Source: an uncultured Oscillospiraceae bacterium (GTDB lineage: Bacteria; Bacillota; Clostridia; Oscillospirales; Oscillospiraceae). From it: a DNA stretch of 64,000 nt. The stretch is taken from positions 1-64,000 of the forward strand of contig CATKZP010000013.1 of assembly GCA_949841355.1 (NCBI GenBank), in the 5' to 3' direction. The number at the start of each line of letters is the position of its first letter. Position 1 is the stretch's first letter. The notes beneath the pieces were generated by a model that made no database searches, had not been told where the DNA came from, and saw only the letters and a list, made by a program, of their open reading frames with translations. The position numbers and the translations under genes are program-made. This document shows positions 16,362 to 25,278 of the stretch, piece after piece.

Positions 16362-17516
16362 ATGGCCAAGAAAAAAATCGCCGCAAAGAGCACGGAGCTG
16401 GACGCCAAGGAATTTTTCGCCGCCATCTCCGATATTGAAAAGGAAAAAGGCATTCCCAAATCCTATATGCTGGAAAAAATCACCCAGGCCCTGGTGGCCG
16501 CCTACAAGCGGGACCACGAGGGCATCACCGACAACGTGGTGGTGGACGCCAACGAGGAATTGGAGACCGTGCGCATGTTCGTCAAAAAGGACGTGGTGGA
16601 GCTGGTGGACAATCCCCACACCGAAATCGCCTTGGAGGAGGCCCAAAGAGCCCTGCCCCGGGCCCAGCTGGGGGACGTGCTGCGCATTGAGATCAAGCCC
16701 AAAAACTTTGGGCGCATCGCCGCCCAGACCGCCCGCCAGGTCATCATCCAGGGGATGCGGGAGGCGGAGCGCGGCATGATCTTCGACGAGTTCTCCGCCA
16801 AGGAGCACGAGATCCTCACCGGCTCCGTCACCCGGGTGGACGAGCGCAACGGCTCGGTGGCCATCCGCCTCACCTCCGGCTCCGAGTTCACCGACGCGTT
16901 TTTGTCCGCCGGGGAGCAGGTCAAGGGCGAGGTCATCCGGGAGGGCGACCGGGTCCGGGTGTATGTGGTGGAGGTCCGCCGCTCCACCCGGGGGCCGCAG
17001 GTGCTCATCTCCCGCACCCACCCGGGGCTGGTCAAGCGGCTGTTTGAGCTGGAGGTACCCGAGATCTACGACGGCACAGTCCAGGTCATGTCCATCGCCC
17101 GGGAGGCGGGCAGCCGCACTAAGCTGGCGGTGTGGAGCGACGACGAGAACGTGGACCCCATCGGCGCCTGCGTAGGCCCCAGAGGCCAGCGCGTGAACGC
17201 CGTGGTGGAGGAGCTGCGGGGCGAAAAGGTGGACATCATCAAGTGGTCCGACGACCCCGGACAGTACGTAGCCGCCGCCCTGGCCCCCGCCGACGTCATC
17301 AGCGTCACCGAGCTGGAGGCGGGCAAGAGCTGCCGGGTGGTGGTGCCTGACGACCAGCTGTCCCTGGCCATCGGCAAGGAGGGGCAGAACGCCCGCCTGG
17401 CCGCCCGGCTCACCGGCTTTAAAATCGACATCCGCCCCGCCAGCGCCCCCGAGCCCCCCGAGGAGGAAGAGGGAAGCGCGGAGGATAGCCGCGCAGGGGA
17501 GCTTGGCGCGGAGTGA
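16362..17516 (+). CDS. nusA: Transcription elongation/termination factor NusA
   Basis: 384 residues, the short Firmicutes form with no C-terminal acidic repeats. An N-terminal RNAP-binding domain (to about 130) precedes the S1 domain (ILTGSVTRVDERNGSVAIRL), KH1 (DPIGACVGPRGQRVNAVVEEL) and KH2 (LSLAIGKEGQNARLAARLTG). It modulates pausing, termination and antitermination. ATG 16362 is preceded by GAAGGAG. The last codons (RAGELGAE, stop) lie inside a dispersed structured repeat that begins near 17496, so that element supplies the NusA tail. Confidence 0.96.
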   Translation: MAKKKIAAKSTELDAKEFFAAISDIEKEKGIPKSYMLEKITQALVAAYKRDHEGITDNVVVDANEELETVRMFVKKDVVELVDNPHTEIALEEAQRALPRAQLGDVLRIEIKPKNFGRIAAQTARQVIIQGMREAERGMIFDEFSAKEHEILTGSVTRVDERNGSVAIRLTSGSEFTDAFLSAGEQVKGEVIREGDRVRVYVVEVRRSTRGPQVLISRTHPGLVKRLFELEVPEIYDGTVQVMSIAREAGSRTKLAVWSDDENVDPIGACVGPRGQRVNAVVEELRGEKVDIIKWSDDPGQYVAAALAPADVISVTELEAGKSCRVVVPDDQLSLAIGKEGQNARLAARLTGFKIDIRPASAPEPPEEEEGSAEDSRAGELGAE

Positions 17517-17610
17517 GTCCAAAAGCCAGGGCCCACGGTGTGGGACCGGGTTTTGGCCGAATCGCAGCGAAAGCGGCCCGGCCACGCGGCCAATCCGCAG
17601 CGTGACAATG
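17496..17610 (+). repeat. Dispersed structured repeat, copy A (nusA/ylxR boundary)
   Basis: About 115 bp, clearly related to copy B at 29050-29165. It folds into stems: CCAAAA (17519-17524) with TTTTGG (17551-17556), an inner CCCAC/GTGGG hairpin (17532-17544), and TTGGCCG (17553-17559) with CGGCCAA (17587-17593). Loops and stems differ from copy B by compensatory changes, which points to a structured RNA or DNA element. It overlaps the 3' end of nusA. Confidence 0.75.
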
Positions 17611-17639
17611 CCGGGATCAGGAGAAAGGGGGAGCACGCA

Positions 17640-17915
17640 ATGCCCAAGAAAATACCCATGCGCCAATGCCTCGGCTGCCGGGAGATGAAGCCCAAGCCGG
17701 AGCTCATCCGGGTGGTGCGCTCCCCCGAGGGAGAGCTGTCGCTGGATTTCCGGGGGAAGAAGCCGGGCCGGGGGGCCTACCTGTGCCCCGACGCCGCCTG
17801 CCTGGCCCGGGCGAAAAAGAGCCGGGCCATTGAGCGGGCCCTGTCCGCCCCCACGCCGCCGGAGGTCTGGGACGCGCTGGAGGCGCAGATGAAGGCGGGT
17901 GACGGCGGTGACTGA
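17640..17915 (+). CDS. rnpM: RNase P modulator RnpM (YlxR)
   Basis: 91 residues, DUF448 family. The N-terminus MRQCLGCREMKPKPELIRVV and the central FRGKKPGRGAYLCPDAACL with KKSRAIERAL are diagnostic. YlxR/RnpM binds the RNase P RNA and tunes its activity. The start ATG 17640 has GGGGGAG 7 bases upstream. The gap from nusA is filled by the dispersed repeat copy A. Confidence 0.92.
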   Translation: MPKKIPMRQCLGCREMKPKPELIRVVRSPEGELSLDFRGKKPGRGAYLCPDAACLARAKKSRAIERALSAPTPPEVWDALEAQMKAGDGGD

Positions 17916-18300
17916 CAGCGCCCTATCCCTGCTGGGGCTGGCCCTGCGGGGGAACAACCTGGCCGTGGGCGAGGCCCCGGTGGAGGAGGCCTGCAAAGCC
18001 CGGCGGGCGTGCCTGATGCTGTCCGCCGCCGACGCCGCCCAGAACAGCGTGGACCGCGCCCGACGCTGGGCGGAGAACGGGGGCATCCCGTGGGCGCGCG
18101 TTCCCTGGGATAAGCAGACCCTGGGCGGCGCCCTGGGCCGCGGCAGCTGCGCCGTCGCCGCCCTCACCGACCGGGGGCTGGCCGGCGCGCTGGCCAAAAA
18201 GCTGATCCAAGCAGACGGGGCGCTGCGCCCCACCCTCGAACCCCTGCTGCATGAGAAAAAGAATGGGCGGGCTCAAAAGCCCGCTGTGCCTGAAACTTAG
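17899..18300 (+). CDS. L7Ae/YlxQ-type RNA-binding protein
   Basis: 133 residues. Position between ylxR and infB plus LLGLALRGNNLAVGEAPVEEA, RACLMLSAADAAQNS and GRGSCAVAALTDRGLAGALAKKL identify a YlxQ-like (L7Ae/L30e fold) protein, which binds kink-turn RNA. It overlaps ylxR by 17 bases. The start is uncertain: GTG 17899 or GTG 17908 are both in frame and neither has an ideal ribosome site. The last 25 residues are basic. Confidence 0.82.
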   Translation: MTAVTDSALSLLGLALRGNNLAVGEAPVEEACKARRACLMLSAADAAQNSVDRARRWAENGGIPWARVPWDKQTLGGALGRGSCAVAALTDRGLAGALAKKLIQADGALRPTLEPLLHEKKNGRAQKPAVPET

Positions 18301-18312
18301 GAGGTGGCCTGT

Positions 18313-20646
18313 TTGAGCCTTGCGAAGCTGAACTGCCGGGATGTGGCCAAGGACTTTGGGATGCAAGCCAAAGCCATTACCGCGATCCTGACCGAACACA
18401 CCAAAGAGACGGTGTCTCCCACCAAGATTTTGACCGACCGGGAGCTGTCCATTATTTTTGAGCATCTGACCCAGCGCAATCAGGTGGATTCCATCGAATC
18501 CATCTATGCCGACGTGTACCACGAGCCGTCCAAGGCCAAGCCGGCCGCCCCCAAAGAGGAGCCCGCCAAGCCCAAGGACGGCAAACCCGCCCAGGCCCAG
18601 GCCAAGCCCGCTCCCGGGCAGAAGGAGCAGCCCAAGCCCGCTCCCGCCAAGCCCATGAGCCGCACCCCGGAGAAAAAGGTGGTGGACACCCGCAAGGGCG
18701 GCGGCGTCAACCTGGAGAAGTACGACCAGCGCCTGGAGGACCTGGCCCCCGACAAGGCCAACCGGATGCAGACCGGCAAGCAGAAGTTCCAGAACCGCAG
18801 CGGCAAGAACCGCGGCCAGAACTTCGGCAGCAAGCGCCGCCAGGAGGAGCAGGACCGGATGCGCCGCCTCCAGCTGGAGATCGCCAAAAAGACCCCCCTC
18901 ACCGTCAAGATTCCCGACGAGATCGGGGTGGGCGAGCTGGCCTCCCGGATGAAAAAGACCGGGGCGGAGGTGGTCAAGTGCCTGATCCGCAACGGGGTGA
19001 TGGCCTCCCTCTCCGACATCATCGACTACGACACCGCCGCTTTAGTAGCCATGGAGCTGGGCTGCAAGGTGGAGAAGGAAGTCATCGTCACCATTGAGGA
19101 GCGGCTCATCGACACCGCCGAGGACCGGGAGGAGGACCTGGTCCCCCGCGCCCCCGTGGTGGTGGTCATGGGCCACGTGGACCACGGCAAAACCTCCCTG
19201 CTGGACCATATCCGCAACGCCAACGTGGTCAGCGGCGAGGCCGGCGGCATCACCCAGCACATCGGCGCCTATCAGGTGGAGGTGAACGGCAAGCCCATCA
19301 CCTTCCTGGACACGCCGGGCCATGAGGCGTTCACCGCCATGCGCGCCCGGGGCGCCATGATTACCGACGTGGCCATCCTGGTGGTGGCCGCCGACGACGG
19401 CATCATGCCCCAGACCATCGAGTCCATCAACCACGCCAAGGCCGCCGACATCCCCATCATCGTGGCCATCAACAAGATGGATAAGCCGGAGGCCAACCCC
19501 GAGCGCATCAAGCAGCAGCTCACCGAGCACGGGCTGGTGCCCGACGAGTGGGGCGGCGACACCGTTATCTGCCCCATCTCCGCCAAGACCGGCATGGGCA
19601 TCGAAAATCTGCTGGAGATGGTCACGCTCACCGCCGAGATGCGGGAGCTGAAGGCCAACCCCAACCGCACCGCCCACGGCGCGGTCATCGAGGCCCGGCT
19701 GGACAAGGGCCGCGGCCCCGTGGCCACTCTGCTGGTGCAGAACGGCACCCTGAAGCAGGGTGACGTCATCATCGCGGGCATCGCGGTGGGCCGCGTGCGC
19801 GCCATGACCGACTACAAGGGCAATAAGGTCACCGAGGCGGGCCCCTCCGTCCCCGTGGAAATCATCGGCATGGGCGAGGTGCCCGGCGCGGGCGACGACT
19901 TCCACGCCGTGGCCGACGAGCGCATGGCCCGTGAGCTGGTGGAGCAGCGCAAGAGCGAGATGAAGAACGCCACCACCGGCGCCGCCAAGCAGAAGGTGTC
20001 CCTGGAGGAGCTGTTCAGCCAGATCCAGGCGGGCGAGATGAAGGACCTGAACATCATCGTCAAGGCCGATGTGCAGGGCTCCGCCGAGGCGGTCAAGGCC
20101 AGCCTGGAGAAGATCTCCAACGAGGAGGTCCGGGTGCGGGTCATCCACTGCGCGGTGGGCGCCATCAACGAGTCCGACGTGATGCTGGCCGCCACCTCCA
20201 ACGCCATCATCGTGGGCTTCAACGTCCGCCCGGACAAGAACGCCGCCGACTCCGCCGGGCGCAATAAGGTGGACATGCGGATGTACCGGGTGATCTACGA
20301 CTGCATCAATGAGATTGAGGCCGCCATGAAGGGCATGCTGGCCCCCAAGTTCAAGGAGGTATCCCTGGGCCAGGCCGAGGTGCGCCAGGTATACAAGATC
20401 ACCGGCGTGGGCTTCGTGGCCGGGTGCTACGTCACCGACGGCAAGGTGGCCCGGAACGCCCAGATCCGCCTGGTGCGGGACGGCATCGTCATCCACGAGG
20501 GCGTGATGAACTCCCTCCAGCGCTTCAAGGACAGCGTGAAGGAGGTCGCCCGGGGCTACGAGTGCGGCATTGGGATCGAGAAGTACAGCGACATCAAGGA
20601 GGGCGACGTCATCGAGGCCTTCGTAATGGAACAGATTGAGGTATAA
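18313..20646 (+). CDS. infB: Translation initiation factor IF-2
   Basis: 777 residues. IF2N domain ([18 protein letters not shown]), then a low-complexity linker of Lys-Pro-Ala repeats (about 75-145), then a second IF2N-like part and the GTPase domain: [12 protein letters not shown] (G1), DTPGHEAF (G3), NKMDKPEAN (G4), with domains II-IV after it. It places initiator tRNA on the ribosome. TTG 18313 is the likely start because AGGAGG (18299-18304) lies 8 bases before it; an in-frame GTG at 18304 overlaps the ribosome site. Confidence 0.96.
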   Translation: MSLAKLNCRDVAKDFGMQAKAITAILTEHTKETVSPTKILTDRELSIIFEHLTQRNQVDSIESIYADVYHEPSKAKPAAPKEEPAKPKDGKPAQAQAKPAPGQKEQPKPAPAKPMSRTPEKKVVDTRKGGGVNLEKYDQRLEDLAPDKANRMQTGKQKFQNRSGKNRGQNFGSKRRQEEQDRMRRLQLEIAKKTPLTVKIPDEIGVGELASRMKKTGAEVVKCLIRNGVMASLSDIIDYDTAALVAMELGCKVEKEVIVTIEERLIDTAEDREEDLVPRAPVVVVMGHVDHGKTSLLDHIRNANVVSGEAGGITQHIGAYQVEVNGKPITFLDTPGHEAFTAMRARGAMITDVAILVVAADDGIMPQTIESINHAKAADIPIIVAINKMDKPEANPERIKQQLTEHGLVPDEWGGDTVICPISAKTGMGIENLLEMVTLTAEMRELKANPNRTAHGAVIEARLDKGRGPVATLLVQNGTLKQGDVIIAGIAVGRVRAMTDYKGNKVTEAGPSVPVEIIGMGEVPGAGDDFHAVADERMARELVEQRKSEMKNATTGAAKQKVSLEELFSQIQAGEMKDLNIIVKADVQGSAEAVKASLEKISNEEVRVRVIHCAVGAINESDVMLAATSNAIIVGFNVRPDKNAADSAGRNKVDMRMYRVIYDCINEIEAAMKGMLAPKFKEVSLGQAEVRQVYKITGVGFVAGCYVTDGKVARNAQIRLVRDGIVIHEGVMNSLQRFKDSVKEVARGYECGIGIEKYSDIKEGDVIEAFVMEQIEV

Positions 20647-20653
20647 TTGCGCA

Positions 20654-20681
20654 GGGGCGGGCGGCTTCGCCCGCCCCTTTT
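20654..20681 (+). terminator. Hairpin with short T-run between infB and the next gene
   Basis: GGGGCGGGCG, loop GCTT, CGCCCGCCCC, TTTT. Strong stem with a short tail; probably partial termination, since rbfA-ribF continue downstream. Confidence 0.7.
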
Positions 20682-20698
20682 GCGGGAAAGGAGCGCCC

Positions 20699-21097
20699 AT
20701 GAGCTGTGTCTATCTGCTGGCGGCGGACAAGGAGCTTCCCCTGGTCAACTGCCGGGAATATCGCGTGAAAACTGTTGGCAAAACCGAGATTGGCGTGGAG
20801 GCCGGCTTCCAAGTGGCCCCACACCAATACTACCGCCGGAGCGTGGATGAACTGGGCTATCCCATGAAACACTACCAATACGAGCTGTCCTTGGAGGCCG
20901 GCGAGAAGGATTTGGACAGCCTCAAGCAATACCTCATCGGGCACTTTTCCCCCGGCGAAAGCGTGGAGCTCTGGCACCTATGGGTGGGGGAGCATTCCCG
21001 CCTGGTCCGCTGTCATGGCGGTCTCTCAGAATTCGATATGGACACCCTCAGGCAGTTTTTGGACACGGAACAGGCCTGCTTTACCGTTACAATTTAA
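20699..21097 (+). CDS. Hypothetical protein inserted between infB and rbfA
   Basis: 132 residues. No recognised motif. It is acidic to neutral and has no signal peptide or membrane helix. The sequence alternates short hydrophobic strands (MSCVYLLAADKELPLV, VELWHLWVGEHSRLV) with charged helices, suggesting a small alpha/beta fold. AAAGGAG precedes ATG 20699. It lies after a terminator-like hairpin and 10 bases before rbfA, where most Firmicutes have nothing. Function unknown; lineage-specific passenger or assembly factor are both possible. Confidence 0.72.
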   Translation: MSCVYLLAADKELPLVNCREYRVKTVGKTEIGVEAGFQVAPHQYYRRSVDELGYPMKHYQYELSLEAGEKDLDSLKQYLIGHFSPGESVELWHLWVGEHSRLVRCHGGLSEFDMDTLRQFLDTEQACFTVTI

Positions 21098-21107
21098 GGA
21101 GGAACTT

Positions 21108-21503
21108 ATGCCAAGCAATCGAATCGGACGCATCAACGAGGAGATCCAGCGGGAGCTGGCCTCCCTTATCCCCACTGTCAAGGACCCCCGGGTGGCGGAC
21201 GCGGGCATGGTGAGCGTCACCGCCGTGGAGACCACCCAGGATTTGAAATACGCCAAAATCTACGTCAGCGCCCTGAATAAGGACAGCATCGCCCAGCTTT
21301 TGAAGGGGCTGAAGTCCGCCGCGGGCTACCTGCGCCGGGAGCTGGGCCGGGCCCTCAACCTGCGCAACACCCCCGAGCTGTCCTTCGTGCGGGACGACTC
21401 CATCGACCAGGGGGCGCATATTCTGGACATGCTGCGCAACCCCGATGTGGTCAAGCCCCCCAACCCCGCCAACGCCCACATCGTACTGGACGAGGAGGAC
21501 TGA
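21108..21503 (+). CDS. rbfA: Ribosome-binding factor A
   Basis: 131 residues. MPSNRIGRINEEIQRELASL is the family opening; SVTAVETTQDLKYAKIYVS contains the KH-fold core and LNLRNTPELSFVRDDSID the conserved C-terminal stretch. RbfA helps mature the 5' end of 16S rRNA in the 30S subunit. AGGAGG is 5 bases upstream of ATG 21108. nrnA follows after 3 bases. Confidence 0.95.
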   Translation: MPSNRIGRINEEIQRELASLIPTVKDPRVADAGMVSVTAVETTQDLKYAKIYVSALNKDSIAQLLKGLKSAAGYLRRELGRALNLRNTPELSFVRDDSIDQGAHILDMLRNPDVVKPPNPANAHIVLDEED

Positions 21504-21506
21504 GCC

Positions 21507-22466
21507 ATGGACTGCCGGGAAGCGGCGGCGTTTTTGGCCGCCCATGACAACTACCTGATCCTGACCCATAAGCGCCCCGACGGCGACACCATTGGCTGCG
21601 CCGCCGGGCTGTGCCGCGCCCTGCGCAAGCTGGGCAAGACCGCCTTCGTGCTGCCCAACGAGGACGCTACCACCCTGATGGCGGGCTACCTAGGCGGCCT
21701 CACCGCGCCGGAAAGCTATGCCCCGGACACGGTGGTGAGCACCGATGTGGCCACCGAAAACCTGCTGCCGCCCAATGCGGAGGTTTATAAGGGACGCATC
21801 GACTTGGCTATCGACCATCATCCCTCTCAGGAATTTTTCGCCCGGGAGACCTGCCTGGAGGCCGATAAGGCCGCCTGCGGTGAGATTATCTGGAAGATCT
21901 GCACCCATCTGGGGGTCATGGACGGGGAGATCGCCACGCCGCTGTATGTGGCAGTGGCCACCGACTGCGGCTGCTTTGTGTACGCCAACACCACCCCACA
22001 CACCCACAGGGCGGCGGCGGCGCTGATGGAGCAGGGCATCCCCTTCCAGGCGCTGAACAAGCGGCACTTCCGCACCAAGTCGATGGCCCGAATGAAGCTG
22101 GAAAGCCTGATTATCGAGCATATGCACCTCTATCATCAGGGCACAGTGGCAGTGGCCCCCATCTCTCTGGAGCTGATAGCTCAGGCCGGCGCCACCAGCG
22201 AGGACACGGATGACATCGCCGCCTTCCTGGGCCAGCTCCAGGGTGTGCTCCACACCGCCACTATCCGGGAGCACGAGGGTGGAGAGTGCCGCGTCTCCGT
22301 GCGCACCAAGGCGGACGAGCTCAACGCCACCCGGGTGTGCGAGCGGCTAGGCGGCGGGGGACACAGGGCGGCCTCCGGCTGCACCGTGAAGGGGACGGTG
22401 GAAGAGGCGGAGCGGGCCATCCTGGCCGCCATCGACGCCCAGCTGGCGGAACCTACGCAGGACTAA
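21507..22466 (+). CDS. nrnA: DHH-family phosphoesterase NrnA (nanoRNase / pAp phosphatase)
   Basis: 319 residues. DHH motifs are complete: [13 protein letters not shown] (I), [11 protein letters not shown] (II), [12 protein letters not shown] (III) and [15 protein letters not shown] (IV). The DHHA1 part ends with [17 protein letters not shown]. NrnA degrades 2-5-nt RNAs and dephosphorylates 3'-phosphoadenosine-5'-phosphate. The usual position between rbfA and truB supports the call. ATG 21507 lies 3 bases after rbfA. Confidence 0.94.
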   Translation: MDCREAAAFLAAHDNYLILTHKRPDGDTIGCAAGLCRALRKLGKTAFVLPNEDATTLMAGYLGGLTAPESYAPDTVVSTDVATENLLPPNAEVYKGRIDLAIDHHPSQEFFARETCLEADKAACGEIIWKICTHLGVMDGEIATPLYVAVATDCGCFVYANTTPHTHRAAAALMEQGIPFQALNKRHFRTKSMARMKLESLIIEHMHLYHQGTVAVAPISLELIAQAGATSEDTDDIAAFLGQLQGVLHTATIREHEGGECRVSVRTKADELNATRVCERLGGGGHRAASGCTVKGTVEEAERAILAAIDAQLAEPTQD

Positions 22467-22469
22467 GCC

Positions 22470-23357
22470 ATGGCAAACGGCATCATTATCATCGACAAGC
22501 CCGCCGGGTGGACCTCCATGGACGTGTGCGCCAAGCTGCGGGGGATGTTCCGCGAGAAGCGGGTGGGCCACGCCGGGACGCTGGACCCCATGGCCACCGG
22601 AGTACTCCCCGTGTTCATCGGTCGGGCCACCCGGGCGGTGGAATTCGCCGCCGATTCCGACAAGGAGTATATCACCGGGTTAAAACTGGGCGTGGTCACC
22701 AACACCCAGGACACCACCGGCGAGATCCTGGAGGAGCGGCCCGCCAGCGTGACCCGCGGGGAGCTGGAGGGGGTGCTGCCCCGGTTCACCGGAGCCATCG
22801 AGCAGATCCCGCCCATGTACTCCGCCATCAAAATCAACGGCAAAAAGCTGTACGAGCTGGCCCGCAAGGGCCGAGAGGTGGAGCGCAAGCCCCGGCCCGT
22901 CACCATCCACGCCCTGGAGGTGCTGGACGAGCCCCTCCCCCAGGGGACGGACTTTCTCCTGCGCATCGCCTGCTCCAAGGGTACTTATGTGCGCACCCTG
23001 TGCCACGACATCGGACAGGCCCTGGGCTGCGGTGGGTGCATGTCCTCTCTGCGGCGGGTAAAGGCCGCAGGCTTTACCCTGGCTGACAGCGTGACGCTGG
23101 ACGCCGTCCAGCAGGCGGCGGACCGGGGGGAGGGGGAGTCCTTGCTGCTCCCGGTGGACCGTTTCTTCGCCGGTCTGCCGGTGCTGCTGCTGAAAACCGC
23201 CGGGGCGGAGAAAAAGATCCGCAACGGCGCGGCGCTGGCCGCCCGGGGCATCCGCGAGGGGGAGTACCGGGTCTACGGCCCGGACAAGACATTTTTGGCC
23301 CTTGGGAGAGTGGCGGACCACCAGCTCGTCACCGTCAAGAGCTTTTTTGAGGTATAG
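22470..23357 (+). CDS. truB: tRNA pseudouridine(55) synthase
   Basis: 295 residues. [16 protein letters not shown] and [17 protein letters not shown] contain the catalytic Asp (GTLDP). [22 protein letters not shown] and [15 protein letters not shown] follow, then a short PUA-like C-terminus. It makes Psi55 in the T-loop of tRNAs. The start is three bases after the nrnA stop. Downstream ribF starts 8 bases after the stop. Confidence 0.96.
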   Translation: MANGIIIIDKPAGWTSMDVCAKLRGMFREKRVGHAGTLDPMATGVLPVFIGRATRAVEFAADSDKEYITGLKLGVVTNTQDTTGEILEERPASVTRGELEGVLPRFTGAIEQIPPMYSAIKINGKKLYELARKGREVERKPRPVTIHALEVLDEPLPQGTDFLLRIACSKGTYVRTLCHDIGQALGCGGCMSSLRRVKAAGFTLADSVTLDAVQQAADRGEGESLLLPVDRFFAGLPVLLLKTAGAEKKIRNGAALAARGIREGEYRVYGPDKTFLALGRVADHQLVTVKSFFEV

Positions 23358-23364
23358 GAGCTGG

Positions 23365-24276
23365 ATGGACATGGAACAACAAACACGAGTGATCGCCCTG
23401 GGCTTCTTCGACGGGGTGCACCTGGGCCACGGGGCGCTGCTGCGCACCGTAGCGGAGCGGGCCCAGGCGCTGGGGGCCGTCCCCTGCGCCTTCACCTTCG
23501 ACCGCAGCCCCGCCGCCGCCCTCACCGGGAGGGAGGTACCCCTGCTCACCGGAGTGGACGACCGGCGGGAGCTGATGGAGCGGCTGTACGGCATCCGGGA
23601 GGTGATCGTGGCCCCCTTTGACGTGATGCGCCAGATGGACTGGCGGGACTTCGTGAAGCAGTACCTGCAAACGCAGCTGGGCGCGGTCCACGTGGTGGCC
23701 GGCCACGACTTTCACTTCGGCTACAAGGGGGAGGGCAATCCCCAGCGCCTGGCGGACCTGTGCCGGGAGCTGGGCATGGGCTGCGACATCATCCCCAAGG
23801 TGGAGCTGGACGGGATCACCGTGTCCTCCACCCATATCCGCACCCTGGTGGCGTCAGGTGAGACGGAGCGGGCCCGGCAGTTTCTGGGCCACCCCCACGT
23901 CCTGTCCGGCCCGGTGGTCCACGGCCATGAGCTGGGCCGCACCCTGGGCTCCCCTACCGCCAACCTGCTGGTGCCTCCGGGGGTCATCGCCCCCGGCTTC
24001 GGCGTGTACGCCACCCGGGTGTACCTGCCGGACGCGGTGCGTCCAGCGGTGACCAACGTGGGCGTGCGCCCCACGGTGAATCAGAATGCCGCCGCCCTCA
24101 CCGTGGAGCCGTGGATTCTGGACTATGAGGGCGATTTGTACGGGCGGAACATCCGGGTGGAGTTTTACGCCCAGCTCCGGCCGGAGCGGAAGTTTTCCGA
24201 CCTCCAGGCCCTGCGGGCGGCCATCCTGGAAAACGCGGACCAGACCCGGGCCTATTTCGCCCGCCTGCCGAGGTGA
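23365..24276 (+). CDS. ribF: Bifunctional riboflavin kinase / FAD synthetase
   Basis: 303 residues. FMN adenylyltransferase domain: VIALGFFDGVHLGHGALL, VAGHDFHFGYKGEGN and TVSSTHIRTLVASGE. Riboflavin kinase domain: GRTLGSPTANLLVPPGV and VTNVGVRPTVNQN. It converts riboflavin to FMN and FAD, which the Bcd/EtfAB enzymes nearby need. Start: ATG 23365 (4 bases after AGGAG) or ATG 23371 (10 bases after); neither spacing is ideal. Confidence 0.94.
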   Translation: MDMEQQTRVIALGFFDGVHLGHGALLRTVAERAQALGAVPCAFTFDRSPAAALTGREVPLLTGVDDRRELMERLYGIREVIVAPFDVMRQMDWRDFVKQYLQTQLGAVHVVAGHDFHFGYKGEGNPQRLADLCRELGMGCDIIPKVELDGITVSSTHIRTLVASGETERARQFLGHPHVLSGPVVHGHELGRTLGSPTANLLVPPGVIAPGFGVYATRVYLPDAVRPAVTNVGVRPTVNQNAAALTVEPWILDYEGDLYGRNIRVEFYAQLRPERKFSDLQALRAAILENADQTRAYFARLPR

Positions 24277-24282
24277 ACCGCC

Positions 24283-24990
24283 ATGCCGGCTACTTGGATC
24301 AACGTACTCCTGATTCTGCTGGGGGGCGGGCTGGGGCTCGCCTTCAAGAACCTCATCAGCGACCGGCTCATGTCCATCCTCACCCACGCCCTGGGTCTGT
24401 GCGTGCTGTGCATCGGCATCGGCAGCGCCACCGGCACCCAGGACATGCTGTGCGTCATCGTGTGCATGGTGGCGGGCACGGTGATGGGCCACGCCATCGA
24501 CATTGAGCGCCGCCTGGAGGGCGCGGGGGATTTCCTCCGGGCCCGGCTCATCCGGGGGAAGGGCGGCGGCCGCTTCACCGAGGGCTTTGTCAGCGCCTCT
24601 CTGCTGTTCTGCGTGGGGGCCATGGCCATCACCGGGTCCATCGACGCGGGGCTGAACCACGACTACGGCACCATCGTCTCCAAGGGCGTCATTGACGGAG
24701 TTACCTCCATCTCCTTTGCCGCCGCCATGGGCGCGGGCGTGCTGTTCTCCGTCATTCCCCTGCTCCTCTATCAGGGGTCCATCACCCTGCTGGCAGGGTG
24801 GATTGGGCCCTATCTGCCCGCCGCCGTCATCACTGAGATGACCGCCGTGGGCGGGGTGCTCATCATCGCCATCGGGGTGAACATGCTGGAGCTGGGCCGG
24901 GAAAAAATCAAGGTGGGCAATATGCTGCCGGCCATATTCCTGCCCATCGCCTACCTACCCCTGGCCGGAATGCTTCCCTTTTTGCCCTAA
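24283..24990 (+). CDS. DUF554 family membrane protein
   Basis: 235 residues with about six or seven hydrophobic segments. The opening WINVLLILLGGGLGLAFKN, the middle EGFVSASLLFCVGAMAITGSI and ITEMTAVGGVLIIAIGVNML are typical of DUF554, a family of unknown transport or sensing role in the inner membrane. ATG 24283 is 6 bases after ribF with a GAGGTG ribosome site, so it is the last gene of the operon, followed by a strong terminator. Confidence 0.86.
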   Translation: MPATWINVLLILLGGGLGLAFKNLISDRLMSILTHALGLCVLCIGIGSATGTQDMLCVIVCMVAGTVMGHAIDIERRLEGAGDFLRARLIRGKGGGRFTEGFVSASLLFCVGAMAITGSIDAGLNHDYGTIVSKGVIDGVTSISFAAAMGAGVLFSVIPLLLYQGSITLLAGWIGPYLPAAVITEMTAVGGVLIIAIGVNMLELGREKIKVGNMLPAIFLPIAYLPLAGMLPFLP

Positions 24991-24996
24991 AATTCG

Positions 24997-25027
24997 CGCC
25001 GCTCCGAAACCGGGGCGGCGTTTTTTT
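24997..25027 (+). terminator. Terminator of the rimP-ribF operon
   Basis: CGCCGCTCC, loop GAAAC-region, GGGGCGGCG, then TTTTTTT. A clear Rho-independent terminator. Confidence 0.88.
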
Positions 25028-25066
25028 CCGCCCTGCGGAAATTGGGGAAAGTTCATCAAAAAATCC

Positions 25067-25095
25067 TTGCAATCACTGGGGAAAGGCGGTATACT
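25067..25095 (+). promoter_or_regulatory. Promoter of the butyrate operon
   Basis: TTGCAA (25067-25072), 17-bp spacer, TATACT (25090-25095). It leaves a leader of about 175 nt before crt. Confidence 0.65.
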
Positions 25096-25102
25096 TATGT
25101 GA

Positions 25103-25278
25103 GAATATAGGGAACGATCTTCCCCCACCCCCATGCGGCATGACCGGCGGTCAGCGTCCGGTTCCTTGCCGCGCGGCTTTGCCCATTGTTTGTTAAAAAA
25201 ATGGCGAAGATTGGGAATTCGGGCGGGAGCATGGTTCGCTGTCTTCCCACACTTTTCATTACTTAAGGAGGCAAACTG
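25103..25278 (+). promoter_or_regulatory. Long structured leader of crt with a Rex half-site
   Basis: The leader folds: GCGGCA (25135-25140) can pair with TGCCGC (25167-25172) around an inner TGACC/GGTCA hairpin (25141-25153). TTGTTAA at 25190-25196 equals half of the Rex operator (TTGTTAAnnnnTTAACAA), but the second half is not there. Rex-type redox control of crt operons is known in clostridia; here it is only suggested. Confidence 0.35.

Noticed and set aside
16353-18233. 626-residue minus-strand frame opposite nusA-ylxQ
   Set aside because: Antisense shadow of real operon genes.
25135-25172. crt leader as a known riboswitch
   Set aside because: No match to a conserved riboswitch core that I could recognise.
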